Source: JAISFI01 sp031552335 (GTDB lineage Bacteria > Bacteroidota > Bacteroidia > Bacteroidales > Azobacteroidaceae). Taken from it: 64,000 nucleotides of DNA. Positions within the stretch are counted from its first letter, which is position 1, and every line of letters starts with the position of its first letter. This document shows positions 17,684-25,571 of this stretch, in pieces. Position numbers and translations under genes: made by a program. The notes beneath the pieces were generated by a model. The model was not told the DNA's origin. It was given only the letters and a program-made list of their open reading frames with translations, and made no database searches. The stretch is taken from assembly GCA_031552335.1 (NCBI GenBank), contig JAVBMQ010000070.1:1-64000 (forward strand). The letters are read 5' to 3'.

Positions 17684-19303
17684 TTAATATTTTTTCTTCA
17701 AAATACCCTGATCATAATCTTCTTTTCCAACCAATCGTTTAGCTGGTCGTTTGTATTCCCTCGAAAAGAGACTGAATTCAGGCTTATAATCTTTATATCT
17801 CAATCCTGCCAATGTGGATAATCCAAATATTAAATCTTCCGTACTATACGGACGGGAAGTATTGATTTCAATATTTGTTTCTTCTTGCTTATATTTATCC
17901 GAACGCCATAAAATAAACGGAATTTCACACTGTCCGGCATATACATTACTCATATGATGTCCACTGGCATTGCGTACATCATAAACCTCTTCTCCATGAT
18001 CTGAGAAAAACAAAACAAAAGAAGATTGGTCCAATGCTTTTACCTGATGAATGATATCACTTACAATATAATCGGTATATCTGACAGAATTATCATAATC
18101 ATCGATTGTTTGCTTCATTTCATCATTCAGAAACGGTTTGTACGGAATAGAATCAGTTCTGTAATCAAAATATTTGAATTCATCCGGATAACGGGCACTA
18201 TATAAATGATGACTGCCCATCAGATGCACAAAAATTATTTTGCGTTTGTAAGGATCCTGTAAAATAGACTCAATAACAGGCAAAACGATCTCATCATCCT
18301 GTTGGGCGATTCTCAAGTCATATACATGATTTGCTTCAGCAGCAATCACCCCATAACTCCCACCCCACTTACTTAAAAATTCCTGATTACTAACCCAGTA
18401 AGTTTCAAACCCTGCCGACTCAAACAATTCTATGACCGATGGTTTTTCCGTATAATATTTAGGATGTTTATGGTCTGCAAAGGTCAAAACTTTTTTCAGG
18501 ACACCAATGGTATGGGTATCCGGAGCAATCACATCCGAATATACATCCAATTCGTTTTTGATTTGATCTAACTCCGGAGTTGTTTCTCTCTGATAACCAT
18601 ATATATGCATATGATTACGAGTCAGAGATTCTCCGATAATCACAACAAAAACCTGATTCGGATCAGATAATGTACAGGAAGTTTTAATAGGACTTGCTTT
18701 TCTAAGCTTTACTTCCTCTTTCACTTTTCTACTTTCAAGTATATATTTTACCCCACTCACATAATAATCAAATGTACTGACTCCCGTAGTCAAATACTGG
18801 AAAGAAAAAACAGAGACAATAATCAGGATGCAGGTAGTAAAATATGCTGTATATTTTTTAACAGAAAGGGCTCGTGTAGAACCTGATTTACAAAGTAAAA
18901 ATATTCCCCCTACAATATATACAAATGCCATCACATACATGGGCCAGGAAATAAATTGTTCGAAATACTCTTCCGACTCTGTCATATTACTTCCATACAG
19001 TACCCAAAACATATCCCGGTGCATATATGTTTCCGACATATACAAGTAAGACCACACCACTGTATTCGGCACCAGAGATAAAATAAAAAATATACACAGG
19101 AAGATTTTCTCCGCCTTATTTTTCAGAAAAAAACTAATACTGGTTGATGCCAGATAAACAAAGAAACAGGTAATAATAGCAGCAACTTTTACATGAGTAG
19201 TCAGGTTATCTGCCCAAAAGAAAAAACAAGGATTAAAAAATGTAATCAGGAAGCAGAGGAGAAAGTTCCACTTTTTTTCTATAATAATATCCTTACTATG
19301 CAT
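17684..19303 (-). CDS. Phosphoethanolamine transferase-like sulfatase-fold enzyme (EptA/CptA group)
   Basis: 539 residues from ATG 19303; a TTG three codons upstream overlaps a TAAATTTG box and was not used. Five N-terminal TM segments (to about residue 170) are followed by a periplasmic sulfatase-fold domain. Motifs: VFVVIIGESLTRNHMHIYGYQ, RETTPELD, LMGSHHLYSARYP, and FSDHGEEVYD for metal ligands. In EptC/CptA the nucleophile is the Thr in GEST; here the sequence is GESLT, so the Thr is one position later, and this should be checked on a structure. It probably adds phosphoethanolamine to lipid A or a surface glycan. First gene of the four-gene envelope decoration operon. Confidence 0.8.
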   Translation of the reverse strand: MHSKDIIIEKKWNFLLCFLITFFNPCFFFWADNLTTHVKVAAIITCFFVYLASTSISFFLKNKAEKIFLCIFFILSLVPNTVVWSYLYMSETYMHRDMFWVLYGSNMTESEEYFEQFISWPMYVMAFVYIVGGIFLLCKSGSTRALSVKKYTAYFTTCILIIVSVFSFQYLTTGVSTFDYYVSGVKYILESRKVKEEVKLRKASPIKTSCTLSDPNQVFVVIIGESLTRNHMHIYGYQRETTPELDQIKNELDVYSDVIAPDTHTIGVLKKVLTFADHKHPKYYTEKPSVIELFESAGFETYWVSNQEFLSKWGGSYGVIAAEANHVYDLRIAQQDDEIVLPVIESILQDPYKRKIIFVHLMGSHHLYSARYPDEFKYFDYRTDSIPYKPFLNDEMKQTIDDYDNSVRYTDYIVSDIIHQVKALDQSSFVLFFSDHGEEVYDVRNASGHHMSNVYAGQCEIPFILWRSDKYKQEETNIEINTSRPYSTEDLIFGLSTLAGLRYKDYKPEFSLFSREYKRPAKRLVGKEDYDQGILKKKY

Positions 19304-19322
19304 TGTTTTCAAATTTATTAAA

Positions 19323-19358
19323 AACAGGGTATACTATAAAAAAACAATATACCCTGTT
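19323..19358 (-). terminator. Terminator of the RNase G gene
   Basis: AACAGGGTATA (19323-19333) pairs with TATACCCTGTT (19348-19358), an 11-bp perfect stem. On the minus strand it follows the RNase G stop by about ten bases and is followed by a T-rich tail. Confidence 0.7.
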
Positions 19359-19368
19359 CTTTTTAGGA

Positions 19369-20946
19369 TCAGTCTTCTTTTATTTCAAGTTCTTCAGTCA
19401 TATCGAACTCATTCTTGTCTGAGTCAAAAAACTTATACTCTAAAAGTGCAAGACTTTGATTCGGAATGATTTTCATTCCCATTGAATACCTGAATTTCCA
19501 TTTCCATTTCAGGGAAAATAGTCCTTCATTAATAAACGCTGCCACGTATGGGTGCACGTGCAGACTAAATTTCTTCACTTTAATTTGTCTTACCACATTA
19601 CTGATTTTATCTTCCAAAGTATCAGTAAAAAGGATGGAAGGTCTCATAGTACCCTTCCCATTACATACCGGGCATACCTCCGATGTGGAAATATCCATAG
19701 CCGGTCTAACCCGTTGACGGGTAATTTGCATCAGGCCAAATTTACTCAAAGGCAGGATATTGTGCCTGGCTCTGTCTAAAGCCATTGCATCCCGCATGTG
19801 ATCTACCAGTTTTTGCCGGTTTTCATTTTCATGCATGTCAATGAAATCCACAACAATGATTCCTCCCATATCCCGGAGTCTCAATTGGCGGGCTATTTCA
19901 GTAGCAGCGGCCAGATTCACATCGATCGCAGTATTTTCCTGCGCTGTACTTGATTTAGATCTGTTTCCGCTATTTACATCAATCACATGCATAGCTTCCG
20001 TGTGTTCGATAATCAGATAAGCCCCGCTTTTAAATGTAACAGTTTTTCCAAAAGAAGATTTAATTTGTTTGGTTATTCCGAATTTATCAAAAATGGGTAC
20101 TTCTCCGGAATAAAACTCCACAACATCTTCCCGCTCGGGCGCTATCAATTTCACATAATCACGGACCTCATTGCAAACATGCTGGTCATTTACATAAATG
20201 TGTTGAAAAGAAGGGTTAAAAATGTCCCTTAACACAGCAACAGTTCTGCCGGTTTCTTCAAAAACAAGTGACGGAGCCTTGGCTTTCAATAATTTAACCA
20301 TGTTGTCATCCCATCTTTTGACGAGCGTTTTCATCTCCGTATCCAATTCCGCCACCCTTTTTCCTTCAGCTGATGTTCTTACGATAACACCAAAGTTTTT
20401 AGGCTTGATACTTAATAGCAACTGTTTGAGTCTGGCACGTTCTTCTGCCGACTTAATTTTCTGTGAAACAGAAACCTTTTCTCCAAAAGGAATGATCACA
20501 ATATATCTCCCGGCAAAAGAAATCTCGGAAGTAAGTCGTGGTCCTTTAGTAGAAATCGGTTCTTTGGCAATCTGCACTAAAACTTCCTCTCCTTGTTTGA
20601 GTACGTCAACAATGGTACCCTCCTTGTTCGTTTCCGGAAGTCTCTGAAATTTGGTGATAGTCGGAAGTTTTTTACGTTCTGAATCAACCGAATGTAGAAA
20701 CTTTTGTAATGAATTAAAATTAGGACCTAAGTCCTGGTAGTGAAGAAAAGCATCTTTTTTATGCCCCACATCAACGAATGCAGCGTTCAAACCCGGCATC
20801 AGTTTTTTTACTCTGCCGAGGTAAATATCGCCAACAGCATATGATAAATTGCGCGCTTCTTTCTGAACCTCTACGAGGCTTTTATCTTCAAGCACTGCAA
20901 TAGATATTTCTTTTGGCTGGACATCTACTACTAACTCGCTTTCCAC
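19369..20946 (-). CDS. rng: Ribonuclease G/E family endoribonuclease
   Basis: 525 residues from a GTG at 20946; no in-frame ATG lies near, and the text ESELVVDVQPKEISIAVLEDK matches the usual Bacteroidota N-terminus. An S1-like RNA-binding region (VGDIYLGRVKKLMPGLNAAFVDVGHKKDAFLH, split here) is followed by the RNase E/G catalytic core with the metal-binding Asp of VVDFIDMHENENR. The zinc-link cysteines appear in SEVCPVCNGKGTM. It matures 16S rRNA and turns over mRNA. The gene follows the small basic COX24-type gene and an HU gene on the same strand, but a hairpin at 21001-21036 separates it from them. Confidence 0.92.
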   Translation of the reverse strand: MESELVVDVQPKEISIAVLEDKSLVEVQKEARNLSYAVGDIYLGRVKKLMPGLNAAFVDVGHKKDAFLHYQDLGPNFNSLQKFLHSVDSERKKLPTITKFQRLPETNKEGTIVDVLKQGEEVLVQIAKEPISTKGPRLTSEISFAGRYIVIIPFGEKVSVSQKIKSAEERARLKQLLLSIKPKNFGVIVRTSAEGKRVAELDTEMKTLVKRWDDNMVKLLKAKAPSLVFEETGRTVAVLRDIFNPSFQHIYVNDQHVCNEVRDYVKLIAPEREDVVEFYSGEVPIFDKFGITKQIKSSFGKTVTFKSGAYLIIEHTEAMHVIDVNSGNRSKSSTAQENTAIDVNLAAATEIARQLRLRDMGGIIVVDFIDMHENENRQKLVDHMRDAMALDRARHNILPLSKFGLMQITRQRVRPAMDISTSEVCPVCNGKGTMRPSILFTDTLEDKISNVVRQIKVKKFSLHVHPYVAAFINEGLFSLKWKWKFRYSMGMKIIPNQSLALLEYKFFDSDKNEFDMTEELEIKED

Positions 20947-21000
20947 GATGATGTTAATTTTAAAAAATAAATGATTAATAACTAGTGTTTTTAAACAACA

Positions 21001-21036
21001 AGAACAAACTTAAAAGAAGGTTATTAAGTTTGTTCT
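21001..21036 (-). terminator. Terminator between the small basic protein gene and rng
   Basis: AGAACAAACTTAA (21001-21013) pairs with TTAAGTTTGTTCT (21024-21036): a perfect 13-bp stem with a 10-base loop. On the minus strand a TGTTGTTT tail follows. Confidence 0.65.
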
Positions 21037-21054
21037 TATTATTGAAATAGACTT

Positions 21055-21147
21055 TTACTTTTTCTTTTTATGTCTATTTTTCCTAAGTCTTTTTTTACGC
21101 TTGTGCGTAGACATCTTATGCCTTTTTCTTTTTTTTCCGCTTGGCAT
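21055..21147 (-). CDS. Small basic AURKAIP1/COX24 (mS38-type) domain protein
   Basis: A 30-residue frame, MPSGKKRKRHKMSTHKRKKR then LRKNRHKKKK, rich in Lys, Arg and His. This composition and the KRKRHKM...HKRKKRLRKNRHKK pattern match the short AURKAIP1/COX24-domain proteins that Bacteroidota carry; the domain is the conserved core of mitochondrial ribosomal protein mS38. A ribosome-associated role is therefore likely but not proven by the sequence. It lies between an HU gene (35 bases upstream) and rng, with a hairpin terminator after it. It is too short for many gene finders. The extreme Lys content makes chance conservation hard to judge, but start, stop and domain agree. Confidence 0.8.
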   Translation of the reverse strand: MPSGKKRKRHKMSTHKRKKRLRKNRHKKKK

Positions 21148-21181
21148 TTTTTCCTACTTTAATGTTAATACTATTGAATTA

Positions 21182-21466
21182 TTATTTAAGATTATTTTTC
21201 AATTCATCTGCAAATTGTTGCGAAGGCTTGAATGTAGGAACAAAACGCTCCGGAATAATAATAGTAGTGTCATTCTGAATGTCACGAGCAGCTTTGGCAG
21301 CTCTCTTTTTTACAACGAAAGAACCAAAACCACGGAGATACACATTATTTCCTTTTTTCATAGAACCCATTACGGTTTCCATAAACGCCTCTACGGTACT
21401 AAGAACTGTAGCTTTATCAACACCGGTACTTTTTGCAATCTCACTAACAATATCTGCTTTTGTCAT
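21182..21466 (-). CDS. HU/IHF-family DNA-binding protein
   Basis: 94 residues from ATG 21466 (MTKADIVSEIAKSTGVDKAT); 16 extra upstream codons were rejected because they cover the promoter region. The full HU fold is present: helical dimerisation part (residues 1-40), then strands with MKKGNNVYLRGFGSFVVKKR and the DNA-binding arm IIIPERFVPTFKPSQQF. The RNPKT arm motif of canonical HU is replaced by a DIQNDTTIIIPE version, as in many Bacteroidota IHF/HU paralogues. It compacts and bends DNA. The gene is followed by the small basic COX24-type protein and then rng. Confidence 0.9.
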   Translation of the reverse strand: MTKADIVSEIAKSTGVDKATVLSTVEAFMETVMGSMKKGNNVYLRGFGSFVVKKRAAKAARDIQNDTTIIIPERFVPTFKPSQQFADELKNNLK

Positions 21467-21511
21467 GATAAAAAAATATTTAATATGATACAATTTTGTT
21501 TTTTCGGATTG

Positions 21512-21519
21512 CAAATATA
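21512..21519 (-). promoter_or_regulatory. Probable -7 box for the HU gene
   Basis: Read on the minus strand this is TATATTTG, matching TAnnTTTG, some 45 bases before the HU ATG. No clear -33 TTTG at the right distance. Confidence 0.4.
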
Positions 21520-21583
21520 CTACTTTTATTCATTACCTAAAAAGAAAATCGAATCATTTTTCAAAAAAACATACTTTATTGTG

Positions 21584-21591
21584 TAAGTTTG
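21584..21591 (+). promoter_or_regulatory. Probable -7 box for mutY
   Basis: TAAGTTTG fits TAnnTTTG and lies 23 bases before the mutY ATG. The -33 element is weak (TTTC). Confidence 0.4.
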
Positions 21592-21614
21592 CATCCTAAA
21601 ACATAGTTATTTAT

Positions 21615-22691
21615 ATGATTCCAGCAGAAAACGCCCCAAATTTGTTCAGCAAGAAGCTGATAAACTGGTATGAAAACAACAAAAGGGATTTACCCTGGAG
21701 AGGAACTACCGATCCCTATAAAATATGGTTATCTGAAATTATTCTACAACAAACGCGGGTTGTTCAGGGAATGGATTATTTCCTGAGAATGATAGAACGC
21801 TTTCCTGATGTAACAGCATTAGCATCGGCTGATGAAGATGAGGTATTAAAATACTGGCAGGGACTGGGATATTACTCAAGGGCAAGAAATTTACATGCAG
21901 CAGCCCAAAGTGTAGTCAAAGATTTCGGAGGAAAAATGCCTGGCAAATATTTCCAGTTATTAAAATTGAAAGGAATCGGTGATTATACTGCTGCAGCTAT
22001 CTCTTCTTTTTCTGAAAATGCCCCCTACCCGGTTGTAGATGGTAATGTTTTTCGTTTTCTCTCCCGCTATTTAGGGATTAAAGAGCCTATTGATACCGGG
22101 AAAGGAAAAAAACTATTTACTGAAGTTGCAGAAAATCTGATGGATAAGAAGAAAGCCGGAGTATTTAACCAGGCAATCATGGAATTCGGCGCCTTACAAT
22201 GTATTCCCGGTTTACCCGATTGTTCGCTTTGCCCCTTTTCTAATGCCTGTATAGCACTTTCCGAACATAAAATCTCAGAATATCCTGTTAAACAAAACAA
22301 AGTCAAAGTACAAAACCGGTATTTTCACTATTTTCATGTAATTACCGGATCCTGCACTTATATCCGGAAGAGAAGTCAAAAAGACATCTGGCACAATTTG
22401 TATGAATTCCCAATGATAGAAACCGATACTCCGGTAACTTTTGAGGTTTTAAGCCGGCATGAAGCATTCAAAGCACTATTTGGCGACTCAACTGCTTTAG
22501 ATTTTAAATTGATAGTTTCCAACAAGAAACATGTATTGACACACCGTGTTTTATGGGCTAACTTTTATGAAATCCATTTAAAAGAAACACCCCAATCTTT
22601 CCGGAATTTTTTAAAAATCGACGAAAAAGACTGGGGTATTTATGCGGTACACCGCTTGATGGAAAGCTATCTGGAATTATTTTCCAAATAA
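21615..22691 (+). CDS. mutY: A/G-specific adenine DNA glycosylase
   Basis: 358 residues. It removes adenine opposite 8-oxoguanine. Visible: the catalytic Glu in WLSEIILQQTRV, the helix-hairpin-helix LKGIGDYTAAAI, the catalytic Asp in VVDGNVFRFLSR, and four cysteines of the [4Fe-4S] loop in CIPGLPDCSLCPFSNAC with 6-2-5 spacing. The C-terminal NUDIX-like domain (about residues 230-358) recognises 8-oxoG; it contains LYEFPMIE and THRVLWANFYEI. Length is normal. The gene is divergent from HU and convergent with the DUF5723 gene, with only three bases between the two stop codons. Confidence 0.95.
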   Translation: MIPAENAPNLFSKKLINWYENNKRDLPWRGTTDPYKIWLSEIILQQTRVVQGMDYFLRMIERFPDVTALASADEDEVLKYWQGLGYYSRARNLHAAAQSVVKDFGGKMPGKYFQLLKLKGIGDYTAAAISSFSENAPYPVVDGNVFRFLSRYLGIKEPIDTGKGKKLFTEVAENLMDKKKAGVFNQAIMEFGALQCIPGLPDCSLCPFSNACIALSEHKISEYPVKQNKVKVQNRYFHYFHVITGSCTYIRKRSQKDIWHNLYEFPMIETDTPVTFEVLSRHEAFKALFGDSTALDFKLIVSNKKHVLTHRVLWANFYEIHLKETPQSFRNFLKIDEKDWGIYAVHRLMESYLELFSK

Positions 22692-22694
22692 ATT

Positions 22695-24152
22695 TTATCT
22701 CCTTGCTCCCAAAGGAATTGTAAATCCGAATTGTGCATTAACCGCCTTGGATGTTGTCGGTATAAAATCCGAATTAACATGAGGAGGTATATAATCTGTT
22801 GCAATAAAGAAATTGATTCCTTTGGATGGTGTCAGATGAACTGCCAGTCCGAATGTATCAAAAGCATTATGTACAAATGAATAAGCCAATGATGTGGCAA
22901 ACCAGGTACAAGGTCTGTAATTCACAGAGAATGTAAATTCAGACATATTGTAATAACGTCCGAAACGGGTCGAAGAAAGGAATCCGGCAGTCATATTATC
23001 TTTCCAGAATTCATATTCCAAACCCACATTCATATTCATACCTAAAGAAGAACGTCTGCTTCTTTCTTTATCTTCTTGTAAATCAACAGCTTTATTAATA
23101 TCATCCAGAAACTCATCAAAAGCATCTTCCAAACTATTATTGTCTTCGTCATTCAAAGTAAGAGTCGGGTCTATACGCACCTCCGTATCACGAGATTGCA
23201 AAGAAACCGAACTATTTTTTGACCAATTGATAAAACCGATATCAGTCAATGCCAAAGAAACTTTCAAACGATCCAGGATATATGCCGGAGCTCCGTCAAG
23301 TCCCAAATGATCAGATAAATGAGTCAGGTCATATTCACCACCCAAATCAAAAGCCATTCCAAAACCTGCCAGTTTGAATGACTCATCATAATCAAATCCG
23401 TCAAAAACTTCATCACCTTCTTCAGTCGTTTTGTACTTAGCCGATATACCCGGTGCTGAAGCCTGTAATTTCACATGGGATTTGGCGCTCCAGTATTCCG
23501 GTCCTCCTGTAAGATTTAATTTTTCTCCATTCAGGTCAAGATTGGCAACACCTAACAATGCTTTCACTTTCAAACCTACATGCAAATAATCATCTAAGAA
23601 AGCACGGGAATGACCCACTCCCATTTCAACCATCGCATTGGCCGTCATACTCACCTTTGAGATATCATATTCTACCATATCCTCACTGCTGAAACCTTTT
23701 TTCATTAATTCAAACAATGACTTGGGAGCATTAGCATCAGAATGAAATCTCAATCCCAGATCCACATTCCAGAAACCATCTCCGCTATACCATCCGGCAG
23801 ATAAAAGAGAATAGTTAAAATCTAAGTTTGCATAGTTATTATTTCCCATATTGGATAGAAATTCCGCTGGAGAAACCAGGCTATTCATAAAAATAACCCT
23901 TTCCGGCCCTCCTTTATCAAATGTCAGATTATCCAGATTCAGGCTATTGGTACGGACATCCATAAACATATGAGAAAGCAACGGAACACCTACATATCCC
24001 TGATCCGGACGAAGCGCCGGGTTCATCAATGATCTGTTTTTGGATGTTTCCATGAAATAAGTTGACTTAGCTACCTGGGAAAATCCGGCAAACGATGATG
24101 TAAAAATTATACTTACTACAAGAAGTAAACGAATATTATATATTGATTTCAT
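22695..24152 (-). CDS. DUF5723 family exported protein
   Basis: 485 residues from ATG 24152; a TTG six codons upstream starts the longest frame but is unlikely. The signal peptide reads MKSIYNIRLLLVVSIIFTSS with a cut after GFSQ. The mature start TYFMETSKNRSLMNPALRP and the many alternating amphipathic strands fit the DUF5723 group of Bacteroidota outer-membrane beta-barrel-like proteins. The frame ends in GFTIPLGARR, not the aromatic residue usual for outer-membrane barrels. Function unknown. It follows an unknown lipoprotein gene with an 18-base gap and shares its promoter, so the two probably work together at the outer membrane. Confidence 0.7.
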   Translation of the reverse strand: MKSIYNIRLLLVVSIIFTSSFAGFSQVAKSTYFMETSKNRSLMNPALRPDQGYVGVPLLSHMFMDVRTNSLNLDNLTFDKGGPERVIFMNSLVSPAEFLSNMGNNNYANLDFNYSLLSAGWYSGDGFWNVDLGLRFHSDANAPKSLFELMKKGFSSEDMVEYDISKVSMTANAMVEMGVGHSRAFLDDYLHVGLKVKALLGVANLDLNGEKLNLTGGPEYWSAKSHVKLQASAPGISAKYKTTEEGDEVFDGFDYDESFKLAGFGMAFDLGGEYDLTHLSDHLGLDGAPAYILDRLKVSLALTDIGFINWSKNSSVSLQSRDTEVRIDPTLTLNDEDNNSLEDAFDEFLDDINKAVDLQEDKERSRRSSLGMNMNVGLEYEFWKDNMTAGFLSSTRFGRYYNMSEFTFSVNYRPCTWFATSLAYSFVHNAFDTFGLAVHLTPSKGINFFIATDYIPPHVNSDFIPTTSKAVNAQFGFTIPLGARR

Positions 24153-24170
24153 ATTTGTCGTTTTTATCAA

Positions 24171-24818
24171 TTATAAATTAAAATGGATTCCTCCTCCAAC
24201 TTTTTTAAGTTGCAGGGCCTTGAAAAATACATAATCATCATAAACTAATTGAAAATCATGATTTGCCCCCATCACATAATAAAAAACCATATATTTGGCT
24301 GTTTGCATAGCCTCCATGCTATCTTCAGGAAATTTGATTTCAATTTTTGTCGTTTTTGCCCAACTAACCAAATCTATAGGTTCAATATTTACCGTATTAC
24401 CTTTATACTTACATTCCTGATAATTTTCATCCAAAACAGCAAACGATACTTTGGCATAAATACTGTCACCTCCTAACGGTTCATCTCCGATCTGAATTTT
24501 TGCCGAATCTGAAATAAGACTTACAGATCCTCCTCCCGGATAAAAGAAATAATCTATAATGTCCTCATCAAAAATAGCGATGGTATCAGATACTCCCGTC
24601 AAAAATACTTTATCTTCCGGAACAGGAATATCTACAATGTCTATTTCCGAAATATCTCCGAAATGTATTGTATCTATTTGGCCTATAGGAACGATAATCC
24701 CATTTTGGCTAAACTCACCCTCTTTGTTTATATCGTCGTAACTCTTATCAATGCAAGAATGCATGAAGATTACAACGAATATTACCAACAATCCTGATAA
24801 TAAACCTAGTTTTTTCAT
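24171..24818 (-). CDS. Unknown lipoprotein, partner of the DUF5723 protein
   Basis: 215 residues. The lipoprotein signal ends in VVIFMHSC, so the anchor is Cys22. The mature part starts IDKSYDDINKEGEFSQ and is rich in acidic residues and beta-strand-like segments (GIIVPIGQIDTIHFGDI). No known enzymatic motif is visible. It resembles in style the short lipoproteins found beside DUF5723 genes in other Bacteroidota, but I cannot name a family. It is the first gene of a two-gene unit with a well-formed promoter at 24887-24918. Confidence 0.65.
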   Translation of the reverse strand: MKKLGLLSGLLVIFVVIFMHSCIDKSYDDINKEGEFSQNGIIVPIGQIDTIHFGDISEIDIVDIPVPEDKVFLTGVSDTIAIFDEDIIDYFFYPGGGSVSLISDSAKIQIGDEPLGGDSIYAKVSFAVLDENYQECKYKGNTVNIEPIDLVSWAKTTKIEIKFPEDSMEAMQTAKYMVFYYVMGANHDFQLVYDDYVFFKALQLKKVGGGIHFNL

Positions 24819-24886
24819 TGTTTGTTTTTGTTTATTTAATAATTGAATAGAAAATATTTTATATTTTATCGCACCCCATTAAGATA

Positions 24887-24918
24887 CAAAAGTATAATAA
24901 ATGTATATGATTATCAAA
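24887..24918 (-). promoter_or_regulatory. Promoter of the lipoprotein-DUF5723 unit
   Basis: On the minus strand, TTTG at 24918-24915 and TACTTTTG at 24894-24887 are separated by 20 bases, an exact fit to the consensus. The 5' leader would be about 60 bases. Confidence 0.65.
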
Positions 24919-24999
24919 AAAATCAAGCACTATTTTTTACAAGATCAATAAATTTTAATTTTTTATTTCCTTTTCACCCAAGAGAAAGAAAAATTTCAT

Positions 25000-25007
25000 T
25001 ACTTTTG
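25000..25007 (+). promoter_or_regulatory. Probable -7 box for ssb
   Basis: TACTTTTG fits TAnnTTTG and lies 38 bases before the ssb ATG. No clear -33 TTTG. Confidence 0.45.
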
Positions 25008-25045
25008 ATGCGATATTTTATTAACCAAACTAAATTAAACAAATC

Positions 25046-25513
25046 ATGTCAGTAAACAAAGTAATTTTAATCGGAAATGTGGGCAAAGACCCGGAAGTAA
25101 GGTATTTTGACAATGGCGGTGCTGTGGCAAATTTTACGTTAGCAACTACAGAAAGAGGTTATACTGCCTCCAACGGGACAGTAGTCCCCGACCGGACAGA
25201 TTGGCATAATATCGTACTTTGGAGAGGACTTGCCGAAGTTGCCGAAAAGTACGTAAAAAAAGGATCAAAACTTTACATTGAAGGAAAAATTCGTACGCGT
25301 TCTTATGATGATGCTGCCGGAAACAAGCGGTATGTTACCGAAATATATGGCGACAACATGGAGTTATTAGATCGCAAACCTGACGGACAAGCTGGCGCTG
25401 CTCCTTTCTCTCAACCGGAAGGATCTTCACAACCGGCAACGCCTAAAGCAGAGACACAGGCGTTTAATCCACCGTTAGGTGATGATGAAACAAAGGATGA
25501 TTTACCATTCTAA
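25046..25513 (+). CDS. ssb: Single-stranded DNA-binding protein
   Basis: 155 residues. The OB-fold covers about residues 1-105 (VNKVILIGNVGKDPEVRYF, DWHNIVLWRGLAEVAEKYVK, LYIEGKIRTRSYDD). A flexible Gln/Pro-rich linker follows, and the C-terminus ends DDETKDDLPF, the acidic tip that recruits repair and replication partners. It coats single-stranded DNA. In Bacteroidota ssb commonly sits before gldE and gldD, as here. A strong hairpin follows the stop. Confidence 0.95.
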   Translation: MSVNKVILIGNVGKDPEVRYFDNGGAVANFTLATTERGYTASNGTVVPDRTDWHNIVLWRGLAEVAEKYVKKGSKLYIEGKIRTRSYDDAAGNKRYVTEIYGDNMELLDRKPDGQAGAAPFSQPEGSSQPATPKAETQAFNPPLGDDETKDDLPF

Positions 25514-25522
25514 ATGAATAAG

Positions 25523-25548
25523 GGGGCAACTTACAGTTGCCCCTGTAT
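25523..25548 (+). terminator. Hairpin after ssb
   Basis: GGGGCAAC (25523-25530) pairs with GTTGCCCC (25536-25543) over a five-base loop, followed by TGTAT. It probably reduces transcription from ssb into gldE. Confidence 0.65.
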
Positions 25549-25571
25549 TGTCTAACTAAATTCAAAATATT

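Noticed and set aside
21101..21586. 161-codon plus-strand frame across the HU and small basic protein genes
   Set aside because: It covers two real minus-strand genes; low-complexity Phe/Asn text shows it is a shadow.
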